NCBI GenBank assembly: GCA_020433805.1
Contig: JAGRBZ010000025.1
Span: 1-39,004, forward strand
DNA: 39,004 bases
Source: Anaerolineae bacterium
GTDB lineage: Bacteria > Chloroflexota > Anaerolineae > 4572-78 > J111
Direction: 5' to 3'
This document shows, piece after piece, positions 6,246-12,721 of the stretch (positions are counted from its first letter, which is position 1; every line of letters begins with the position of its first letter). Under the pieces are notes generated by a model, which saw only the letters and a program-made list of their open reading frames with translations, was not told the origin of the DNA and ran no database searches. Position numbers and translations under genes: made by a program.

Positions 6246-6468
6246 GATTGTTGCTTCACTAACATATACCCCCTCAATTTGGCAAACCAGAACCACTAAC
6301 AGATCGAATCACTGAGGCACTGAGGTGCTGATTTCACTGAAACGGTCACTTCTTTCAGTGGATTCAGCAAAATTCAGTGTTTCAGTGATTCAAACGATGC
6401 TGAGTTTGCCCCTGGTATAGCACGATTCTTGTCGAATCAGGGGGGTATATGTTAGTGAGATTGTTGCT
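6246..6468. mobile_element. Foldback MITE-like element with target site duplication
   Basis: The inverted ends are TCACTAACATATACCCCC (6256-6273) and its exact complement at 6441-6458. Directly outside them the 10-bp word GATTGTTGCT is duplicated (6246-6255 and 6459-6468), as expected from transposition. The interior also folds on itself (GATCGAATCACTGAGG... against ...TTTCAGTGATTCAAACGAT). No open reading frame fits inside, so it is non-autonomous; no source transposase is in the window. Confidence 0.8.
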
Positions 6469-6511
6469 TCAAATTTTCCCAAACGGACACCGTTTCAGGC
6501 GTATTGTCATA

Positions 6512-6541
6512 GGGATTTCTCCGCTACGCTGCGAAATGACA
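6512..6541 (-). repeat. GTCATTTCG...GGAGAAATCCC repeat, copy 2 (inverted)
   Basis: GGGATTTCTCCGC, a few bases, then GCGAAATGAC: the reverse complement of the pattern at 6171-6202. It is likely a REP-like dispersed repeat of this genome. Confidence 0.65.
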
Positions 6542-6628
6542 TGAGACGCATCACTTTCCGAACTCAGCAAACCGCGATGCAAGCCCCGCGTTTCCTTATA
6601 TAGTTTTTGGAAAAAGATTTTGATAGGT

Positions 6629-6729
6629 CGTCATGCCCGAATGTTTTTATCGGGCATCCACGTGGCTCTAGGCGATGGATTCCCGCTAAGCTTGTCCTCG
6701 CGTAGGCGGGGAAGCATGCGGGCATGACG
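6629..6729. repeat. Palindromic element with CGTCATGCCCG ends
   Basis: CGTCATGCCCG (6629-6639) is perfectly mirrored by CGGGCATGACG (6719-6729). Inside are two further hairpins, CCCGA...TCGGG and CCCGC...GCGGG. The sequence resembles widespread 'GTCATGCCCGC...GCGGGCATCC' intergenic palindromes. It lies about 85 bp after the histidine-kinase stop and could end or stabilise that transcript. Confidence 0.7.
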
Positions 6730-6814
6730 GGGATGGATTGCACATCTTTTATCCGTTTTATCTATTAGCAGGTTAACTTCGATTAGAATGAAAAAGAGAT
6801 GAAATAAAACCCGA

Positions 6815-8254
6815 CTAACTCTCGTCGGCTACCAACTCAAGGGGAAGAGAGACGGTAAACGTCGTGCCACGGCCAACTTCGCTGTCAACAACAATTGTCC
6901 CTTGGTGAACTTGGGCCAACCATTGGGCGATGGATAGCCCTAATCCCAATCCGCTTGCTTCCGAGGGAGACGCCAATTTGCGAGAGCGGGCTTTATCGAC
7001 GCGGTAAAAACGATCAAATAAATAAGGGAGATGTTCGGGGGGAATACCGGGGCCGGTGTCGCTAATTGCAACCTGAACACGATGGGAACGAGAGGTAACG
7101 TTCACGCAGACCGAATCGCCCGGCTCGGAATATTTGATAGCATTGTCGATAAGGTTGGTAAACAGGCGGGCCAACTTATCGGGATCAGCCGTCATAAACA
7201 GCGAAGAGGGGGCATCGAGGCGAAGGGTGATCTGTTTGGACTCGGCGCGGGGGGTGAGATGACGAACATCTCGGGCCAATAGTTCAACCACATCAAATTC
7301 TTCAAGCTGCAAGGGGTACTGTTTGTTATCAGCGCGGGCCAGCAGCAGCAGCTCTTCCACTAATCCGGTTAGCCGGTCGGCGGTGTGATTGACCATCTCC
7401 AACGTTTCGCGATACTCGGCTGCGCTACGAGGTCGAATGAGGGCAACCTCGACATCCCCTTTAAGAATGGTCAGCGGCGTACGCATCTCATGGGAAGCGT
7501 CGCCGATGAATCGTTTCTGCTGCTCGAAGCCGGCCTCAAGACGGTCGAGCATTTTATCGAACGTGGCGGCCAGCCGGCCCACTTCATCATTGGGCAGCTT
7601 GAGGTTGAGCCGCCGACTGAGGTCTTGCGTGCTTATTTGGGTAGCGGCGCGTGTAATCCGGTCGATGGGAGCCAGGGCGCTGTTGGCTAAAAACCAACCG
7701 CCGGCGCTGGCTCCTAAAATAATCAGCGGGATACTCAACCCCAACAAGATAACAAGCCGACGCTGAATATCCTGAAGTTCGGCGTAACTTTCGGCCACCT
7801 GTACTGCCCCGGCCTGCTGCTGATTGATAACAAAAGGTAACGTGTACAGGCGAACAGGCGTATTGTCGGCCAGCGCTCCATACTGAAAAGAGGGTTTATC
7901 GGTATCAAGCGTGCTATTTTTAAGGGAAGCATTGTCGAAATGGCCGGGATCGATAAAGGGCTGGCCGGACGACGTTAAAATCCGCCAAAAGACACCTGGC
8001 TCCGGGACATACTCCATTTCCGCTCTAACAGCCTGGGTCTGTTCAAACATCTCAACGGGGTGATCATCTTCATGATCAGAGTCACGCTCGAATTTGAGTT
8101 GGCTGATAATTTGATTGGCCTCGCGCTGTAGATGGTCATCGAGAGTGATTAGCAAGCTACGGCTAAGACCAAAATAGACAATGATCCCGAAAACAACCAG
8201 GATAATGGTCAGAATAGCCGTATACCATAACGTTAAGCGAAGCCGAATGTTCAT
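6815..8254 (-). CDS. Sensor histidine kinase (OmpR-partner type)
   Basis: This is a 479-residue membrane kinase. Membrane helices lie at about residues 8-30 and 167-190, enclosing a 135-residue outside loop. HAMP (about 190-243) follows, then HisKA with FIGDASHEMRTPLTILKG (H255 is the phospho-acceptor) and an HATPase domain with DTGPGIP and GLGLGLS glycine boxes. The outside loop contains DSDHEDDH (about 58-65), an acidic/His cluster that could bind a metal ion; this is inferred. Its ATG overlaps the stop of the response-regulator gene (ATGA), so the two form a coupled pair. As the first genes of a same-strand series with haem proteins, ApbE and metal-rich proteins, it likely senses a metal or redox condition. 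Confidence 0.93.
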   Translation of the reverse strand: MNIRLRLTLWYTAILTIILVVFGIIVYFGLSRSLLITLDDHLQREANQIISQLKFERDSDHEDDHPVEMFEQTQAVRAEMEYVPEPGVFWRILTSSGQPFIDPGHFDNASLKNSTLDTDKPSFQYGALADNTPVRLYTLPFVINQQQAGAVQVAESYAELQDIQRRLVILLGLSIPLIILGASAGGWFLANSALAPIDRITRAATQISTQDLSRRLNLKLPNDEVGRLAATFDKMLDRLEAGFEQQKRFIGDASHEMRTPLTILKGDVEVALIRPRSAAEYRETLEMVNHTADRLTGLVEELLLLARADNKQYPLQLEEFDVVELLARDVRHLTPRAESKQITLRLDAPSSLFMTADPDKLARLFTNLIDNAIKYSEPGDSVCVNVTSRSHRVQVAISDTGPGIPPEHLPYLFDRFYRVDKARSRKLASPSEASGLGLGLSIAQWLAQVHQGTIVVDSEVGRGTTFTVSLPLELVADES

Positions 8255-8931
8255 TCTACATCATCTAAGCGGTAACCCACACCACGCACCGTATGCAGCA
8301 GCGGCGATTCACCATTGGCCTCCAATTTCTGACGCAGATGCCGAACGTAGACATCCACGACATTGGACGCACCAAAATAGTTGTACCCCCAAATACTTTC
8401 GCGCACTTGCGTTCTGCTTAAGGGGCGACGCGGATGGCGTAAAAAGAACTCCAGCAAGGCATACTCTTTGGGGGTCAGCTCGATGTCGCGCTGACCGCGT
8501 TTAGCTTTATGGGTCACCGTATCAAGCTGGAGATCGGCAAACGTCAAGACCACGTCGGTGGTGGGTGTTGAGGCGCTGCGGCGCGTTAACGCACGAATAC
8601 GAGCCAGCAGTTCCTTGAAGGCAAAGGGTTTTGGGAGATAATCATCAGCGCCGGAGTCAAGCCCTTTCACCCGGTCATCTATTTCGTCCCGGGCTGTGAG
8701 CATTAAAATAGGTGCATCAACACTGCGCTGGCGTAAGATTTGGCAAACCTCAAAACCGGTCAGTCCGGGCAGCATCACATCAAGCAGAATTACGTCATAC
8801 TGAGCACCAGCCACCCACTCCAACGCGGAAACGCCATCAAATGCAACATCAACAGCATAGCTTTCTTCTTCCAGACCCTTCTTCAAAAATCCGGCAATCC
8901 GGTCTTCATCTTCTACTACGAGAACACGCAT
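8251..8931 (-). CDS. OmpR/PhoB-family response regulator
   Basis: This is a 226-residue regulator. Its receiver domain (1-115) has acidic residues VVEDED at the start, phospho-acceptor D51 (ILLDVMLPG), the conserved Thr in MLTARDE and the Lys in PKPF. Its winged-helix DNA-binding domain (about 125-224) has DIELTPKEYALLEFFLRHP, VDVYVRHLRQKL and TVRGVGYRL. It is transcribed first and overlaps its kinase gene by 4 bp. The ribosome site is modest (AGGGTG). A dyad at 9007-9024 and its near-copy before the coiled-coil gene are candidate binding sites, which would make it autoregulated. Confidence 0.95.
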   Translation of the reverse strand: MRVLVVEDEDRIAGFLKKGLEEESYAVDVAFDGVSALEWVAGAQYDVILLDVMLPGLTGFEVCQILRQRSVDAPILMLTARDEIDDRVKGLDSGADDYLPKPFAFKELLARIRALTRRSASTPTTDVVLTFADLQLDTVTHKAKRGQRDIELTPKEYALLEFFLRHPRRPLSRTQVRESIWGYNYFGASNVVDVYVRHLRQKLEANGESPLLHTVRGVGYRLDDVE

Positions 8932-9006
8932 ATTTACACCCTATATCTAATGGTAATGTGTAGAATAAAGTATACGTTGCTTCACTTAAGAGACGATGAA
9001 TGTTTA

Positions 9007-9024
9007 ATGAAAAAATTTTCATAA
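9007..9024. promoter_or_regulatory. Quasi-palindrome upstream of the response-regulator gene
   Basis: ATGAAAAAATTTTCATAA is a dyad 76-93 bp upstream of the response-regulator start. It matches 15 of 18 positions of 6123-6140 in the same plus-strand orientation; the distances to the genes (76 and 87 bp) are also similar. Confidence 0.4.
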
Positions 9025-9071
9025 AAACCCACTTTTACGTGTCAAAAAAGCTTAAAATCTCATCCGCTTTA

Positions 9072-9100
9072 TTGACGTGACAAACCAATTATCATACAAT
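9072..9100 (+). promoter_or_regulatory. Sigma-70-type promoter for the acidic protein gene
   Basis: TTGACG (9072-9077), a 17-bp spacer and TACAAT (9095-9100) make a near-consensus promoter. It leaves a leader of about 135 nt before the start codon at 9241. Confidence 0.65.
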
Positions 9101-9240
9101 GGGTTAACTCAAAAATTGGCTGACCTTTACCTAAAAAACCCAAAATCAGAGGCTCTTTACTGCATTTGAACGCGTAATTTGCCTGACATCAAATACATAG
9201 TTAAGATTAAAAAAAAACATCCTTGCTGTGGAGGACTTTA

Positions 9241-9522
9241 ATGAGCCGGAAAATTGTTTTTGAAGATGGCAGCGCTATCGAAGTTGCTACCGAAATTGTT
9301 ACACCCGGAGAGATGGCCAGTGATGCTTATCGAAGGTTAATGGATTTTATCGAAGCCGAATTAATCGAGGCTGACCAAACAGAAGAAGAGGATCTGAGCG
9401 ATCTGGACGAAGAAGATTTCGAAGATCTGGATGAAGAAGAGTTAGATTTTGATGACGATGATATGGAGGACGAAGACATGTGGGAAGACGACGAAGAAGA
9501 TTTTGATGACGGCTGGCGCTAG
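9241..9522 (+). CDS. Very acidic small protein of unknown function
   Basis: This encodes a 93-residue protein. The start is ATG at 9241, with GGAGG 6 nt upstream; the longer frame from 9223 would include the ribosome site itself. The first 45 residues (SRKIVFEDGSAIEVATE..., DAYRRLMDFIEAELIEAD) look folded, with a short beta pair and a helix. The rest is almost only Asp and Glu with occasional Leu, Phe and Trp (for example DLDEEDFEDLDEEELDF), ending in DDGWR. There is no signal peptide, so it is cytoplasmic. It has its own promoter and terminator, hence it is monocistronic and probably well expressed. Acidic tails are seen in RNA-polymerase delta, ribosome-associated and DNA-mimic proteins, but no such identity can be claimed. 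Confidence 0.8.
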   Translation: MSRKIVFEDGSAIEVATEIVTPGEMASDAYRRLMDFIEAELIEADQTEEEDLSDLDEEDFEDLDEEELDFDDDDMEDEDMWEDDEEDFDDGWR

Positions 9523-9565
9523 ATCGTCTTAACCTTATAGCCATATCATTCCAACCTGTTTTCTC

Positions 9566-9594
9566 AAAAAGACTGGGTAATACCAGTCTTTTTG
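9566..9594 (+). terminator. Rho-independent terminator of the acidic protein gene
   Basis: AAAAAGACTGG (9566-9576) pairs perfectly with CCAGTCTTTTT (9583-9593) around a 6-nt loop. The A and T runs make it usable in both directions, but its place 44 bp after the stop codon shows its role. Confidence 0.85.
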
Positions 9595-9739
9595 CTTTAA
9601 AATTATCTCCTCCTGCGTTTGTGCAAAATCTGTAAGCCGCATAAAATTTTAACATCCACTCTCATTTGTTCCTTTGAGCCGTCAACAACCCTCAATAGGA
9701 TCAAATAACAAACCAAAAAAAATTTAATAGGAGATTTAT

Positions 9740-10783
9740 GTGACACCCTCATCAGCTCAAACCGACCTGAGTAGTTCAGATTGGCGCAAGATTGTTCGAC
9801 AGTATCAAACCCCTTCATCCAGAGCGAGTATCTGGCAGGTATGTAACTCTTTCATTCCCTTCTTTTTGTTGTGGATTGTAATGTATTACAGCCTTAGCTA
9901 TAGTTACTTACTCACCCTGGCTTTGGCACTACCCACCGCCGGCTTTTTAATCCGCATCTTTATTATTCAGCACGACTGCGGCCACGGTTCTTTCTTTAAA
10001 TCGCGCCGGGCTAATGATTACCTCGGCACCGTGTGCGGTATTCTAACGCTAACGCCTTACTATAGCTGGCGCAAAAGCCATTCTATCCATCACGCTACCG
10101 CCGGCAATTTAGAAGAACGCGGTCCGCAAGATGTATTCACCCTTACGGTTGATGAATATCTCCAACGCACGCCGTGGGAACGTTTCAAGTACCGTCTCTA
10201 CCGCAACCCGATCACCCTTTTTATGATCATCCCGATGGTACTTTTTGTAATCATCTACCGCCTGCCGATGTCCAGCACCAAAGGCGGCAAACGCGAACGC
10301 GCCAGTATTCACGCCACAAACCTGGTTTTGGCCCTCATTGTTTTGGCGATGAGTTTGACCATCGGCTGGAAAGCGTTTCTTCTCATTCAATTTCCGATTA
10401 CGCTCATTGCCACCACCCTGGGCACGTGGATCTTCTTTGTTCAACATCAGTTTGAAGATACCTACTGGGCCGATCAAGACCAGTGGGATTATAAAACTGC
10501 AGCACTGGAAGGCAGTTCGTTTTACAAGCTCCCCAAAGTGCTTCAGTGGTTTACCGGCAACATCGGCTTTCATCACATTCACCATCTTAGCCCTCGCATT
10601 CCCAACTATCTCTTGGAAAAGTGTCATGAAGAAAACCCCTTGTTCCAAGAGGTTGTCGTTTTGACCTTATGGTCGAGCCTGCAATCAACCTTTTTAAGCC
10701 TATGGGATGAAGACGAAAAGAAGCTCGTTAGCTTCGGCCACCTGCGCAAGATGCAGCGTACTGTCGAAATGGCGCAAAGCTAA
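9740..10783 (+). CDS. Membrane fatty-acid desaturase
   Basis: This is a 347-residue di-iron desaturase. The start is GTG at 9740, with AGGAG 6 nt upstream; the ATG two bases earlier is directly followed by a stop. The three His boxes that hold the iron pair are present: HDCGH (78-82), HSIHH (114-118) and HHIHH (278-282). Hydrophobic helices lie at about 36-75, 155-175, 195-210 and 214-235. The box spacing and the FxxxPxxLQWFTGNIGFHHIHHL region resemble acyl-lipid delta-12/omega-6 desaturases (DesA-like), which insert double bonds into membrane lipid acyl chains using electrons from ferredoxin. It is monocistronic here, followed by a palindromic repeat and then by an iron importer. Regiospecificity cannot be read from the sequence. 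Confidence 0.92.
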   Translation: MTPSSAQTDLSSSDWRKIVRQYQTPSSRASIWQVCNSFIPFFLLWIVMYYSLSYSYLLTLALALPTAGFLIRIFIIQHDCGHGSFFKSRRANDYLGTVCGILTLTPYYSWRKSHSIHHATAGNLEERGPQDVFTLTVDEYLQRTPWERFKYRLYRNPITLFMIIPMVLFVIIYRLPMSSTKGGKRERASIHATNLVLALIVLAMSLTIGWKAFLLIQFPITLIATTLGTWIFFVQHQFEDTYWADQDQWDYKTAALEGSSFYKLPKVLQWFTGNIGFHHIHHLSPRIPNYLLEKCHEENPLFQEVVVLTLWSSLQSTFLSLWDEDEKKLVSFGHLRKMQRTVEMAQS

Positions 10784-10795
10784 AGCACATAGAAA

Positions 10796-10867
10796 CGCGG
10801 AGCAAGCATCCTCAGATGCGGATCGGCTCTCTATCCAACTGTTTGCATCTGAGAATGCTACGTTCCG
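10796..10867. repeat. Stop-proximal palindrome, copy 1
   Basis: The arm CGGAGCAAGCATCCTCAGAT, continuing into GC, pairs with GCATCTGAGAATGC followed by TACGTTCCG. It starts 12 nt after the desaturase stop. A second copy lies 5 nt after the iron-binding-protein stop (12278-12376). It probably folds at the 3' end of the mRNA. Confidence 0.75.
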
Positions 10868-10913
10868 AAATAAGCTAAGGAGCGTGAATTAAATAACTTC
10901 TACATTTGCGTTT

Positions 10914-10986
10914 AGGTAATTGGTAAATAGATAGTGGTTATTCAATCTCCAGTCTCTAATTACCAGTTACCAATTACAAATTACCT
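10914..10986. repeat. Inverted repeat AGGTAATTGGTAA
   Basis: AGGTAATTGGTAA at the left is mirrored by TTACCAATTACAAATTACCT at the right, with a spacer resembling the CCAGTCTCTAATT-type simple repeats scattered in many cyanobacterial and Chloroflexota genomes. Confidence 0.6.
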
Positions 10987-11231
10987 GACAGAATTGGGTA
11001 AGTTAATTAATTCTCATTCCTAAAGGGCATTCTTAACCTTAGTTAGTCTTGAAGTTACCCTCCTCTAGCGCGAAGAATAACTAAAGTCTATTGATCATCT
11101 CTTTAATATCCTGTAGGCTTGTTTCGTTCGTTCTATCTAAACCTACAATGTACGCAACAGCAAAAATCAGGGTGAAACCACGCATCTGAGCATCGGTTAA
11201 GCTCTAAAACCTGCAGGAGAAGTGATTTTCA

Positions 11232-12272
11232 ATGATCCGCAAATTTTTCATTATCCTTATATTGATAACGACAAGCGCCTGTCAACAGTCTGCCCCGGCC
11301 CCACAAGAAGCATCTGAACCAGTTGAAGACCAAGCCCCATCGCAGAGCGACTCACTCACCATTTACTCAGGCCGCAGCGAGAGCCTGGTCGGGCCATTAC
11401 TTGAGCAATTTAAAGAGGAAACCGGCCTCGACGTCGAAGTTCGCTACGGCGACACCGCCGAGATGGCTTCGACCATTTTGGAAGAAGGGGACAATAGTCC
11501 CGCCGACGTATACTATGGGCAAGATGCCGGCGCACTGGGGGCATTAGAAAAAGAAGGTCGCTTTGCTTCATTGCCGGAAGCCATTCTTAACCAGGTTGAA
11601 CCTGGCTTTCGTTCGCCAGAAGGGGGCTGGATTGGCACTTCCGGTCGGGCCAGAACCGTAGTTTACAACACTAACCTATTGACTGAGGCTGACCTACCCG
11701 ATGATATATTCGGCTTCTGCGACTCCCAATGGCTGGGGCGCATCGGCTGGGCACCGACCAACGGCTCATTTCAAGCCTTTGTCACCGCCCTGCGCGTTGT
11801 AGAAGGTGAAGAACGCGCTCGCGAATGGCTCTACTGCATTCAATCGAACGATCCGCTGGTCTATGCTAACAACTCATCCATTGTCGAAAGTGTCGGCAGC
11901 GGTGAAATCGAAGTCGGCTTTGTCAACCATTATTATCTGTTCCGTTATCTGGCCGAAGACCCCGATTTCCCGGCGGCCAACTACTTCCCGCGCTCCGGCG
12001 ATGTTGGGGCAATGATCAATGTGGCCGGTGTGGGCATCATCAACACCACCAACACCATGGACGCTGCCGAAACATTCGTGCAATTCCTGCTGCAAGAGAG
12101 CGCTCAGGAGTACTTTAACACCGAAACCCATGAGTACCCACTTTCAGCCGATATTCCTTTAGATCCACAACTACCGCCTCTCAACAGCTTAAACACGCCC
12201 GATATTGAGTTAAACAATCTTGATGATTTGGAAGGCACGCTCCAGTTGTTGCAAGAAGCGGGTATTCTGTAA
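11232..12272 (+). CDS. Ferric iron ABC transporter substrate-binding lipoprotein
   Basis: This 346-residue protein has a lipoprotein signal (hydrophobic residues 4-15, then TTSAC with C17 as the likely lipid anchor). The mature part starts with LTIYSGRSESLVGPLLEQF and continues EETGLDVEVRYGDTAEMAS, PADVYYGQDAG and GWIGTSGRARTVVYN, matching FbpA/FutA-type Fe(III)-binding proteins. These hold iron with Tyr residues; the NHYYLFRY segment (about 235-242) supplies the expected Tyr pair. The fit with the FbpB-like permease and FbpC-like ATPase downstream is clear, although a 449-bp gap with repeats and a possible promoter separates them. AGGAG is present but sits 12 nt from the ATG, which is long. 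Confidence 0.9.
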   Translation: MIRKFFIILILITTSACQQSAPAPQEASEPVEDQAPSQSDSLTIYSGRSESLVGPLLEQFKEETGLDVEVRYGDTAEMASTILEEGDNSPADVYYGQDAGALGALEKEGRFASLPEAILNQVEPGFRSPEGGWIGTSGRARTVVYNTNLLTEADLPDDIFGFCDSQWLGRIGWAPTNGSFQAFVTALRVVEGEERAREWLYCIQSNDPLVYANNSSIVESVGSGEIEVGFVNHYYLFRYLAEDPDFPAANYFPRSGDVGAMINVAGVGIINTTNTMDAAETFVQFLLQESAQEYFNTETHEYPLSADIPLDPQLPPLNSLNTPDIELNNLDDLEGTLQLLQEAGIL

Positions 12273-12277
12273 GGCGA

Positions 12278-12376
12278 GGAGCGGAGCATCCCTTCGACTG
12301 CGCTCAGGACAGGCCTCAGATGCGGAGCGGTTCTGTCCAACCCGTTCGCATCTGAGGATGCTTACTCCGCAGCTCC
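12278..12376. repeat. Stop-proximal palindrome, copy 2, with nested insertion
   Basis: GGAGCGGAGCATCC at the left and GGATGCTTACTCCGCAGCTC at the right form the arms. The inner arms CTCAGATGC and GCATCTGAG match copy 1 at 10796-10867. Between GCATCC and CTCAGATGC, about 23 extra bases (CTTCGACTGCGCTCAGGACA and a few more) interrupt the left arm; they are themselves a common bacterial intergenic repeat word. Confidence 0.75.
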
Positions 12377-12657
12377 TAATTCCTAACTCCTGATTTTCAT
12401 TCCCGTTGTCGTCTCATCTGAGACTATCTGGCTCCTCAGAAATCTGGCTTTCGCTGTATCGAAACCCGAATCGCTTGTAAAAGATTCCGCTTTTGTTATA
12501 GCTTCGTTGGAGATTATTTGAAAAAATTATGGTTCTATAAAGCCATCATTGGAAAATCCCTCGCAAATGTGCAGTTAGTTTAGCCCCCTTACCTATCAAC
12601 TTAACCAAGGTTATTCAACAAATTATCACCAGGCATTTCCGCCTATAACGGCAGTCA

Positions 12658-12686
12658 TTGATTAATCCATAAGCCAATTGTACTAT
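12658..12686 (+). promoter_or_regulatory. Candidate promoter for permease/ATPase
   Basis: TTGATT (12658-12663), 17 bp, then TACTAT (12681-12686). It lies 36 bp before the permease start, so the permease and ATPase can be transcribed apart from the binding-protein gene. Confidence 0.5.
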
Positions 12687-12721
12687 AAAGCGCATGCGAA
12701 ACGTGCCTTAAGGATTACCCA

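Larger units (their letters stand above)
6037..6814. other. 778-bp gene-free region packed with palindromic repeats
   Basis: I see no credible gene here. It holds a candidate operator (6123-6140), an inverted pair of a 30-bp repeat (6171-6202 and 6512-6541), a 203-bp foldback mobile element between them (6256-6458) and a further palindromic element (6629-6729). The insertions separate the two-component genes from the coiled-coil/apbE genes they may control. Confidence 0.75.
8932..9240. other. Divergent intergenic region between response regulator and acidic protein
   Basis: This 309-bp AT-rich region separates divergently read genes. It contains the quasi-palindrome at 9007-9024 and a strong promoter at 9072-9100 reading right. 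I see no gene in it. Confidence 0.6.
10784..11231. other. 448-bp intergenic region between desaturase and iron-binding protein
   Basis: It holds a stop-proximal palindrome (10796-10867) and a GGTAATTGG-type inverted repeat (10914-10986). The rest is unremarkable sequence leading into the iron-binding-protein gene. No gene seen. Confidence 0.65.
12273..12721. other. 449-bp intergenic region inside the iron importer locus
   Basis: A stop-proximal palindrome with a nested insertion (12278-12376) is followed by AT-rich sequence with no gene, ending in a candidate promoter (12658-12686) for the permease and ATPase genes. Confidence 0.65.
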
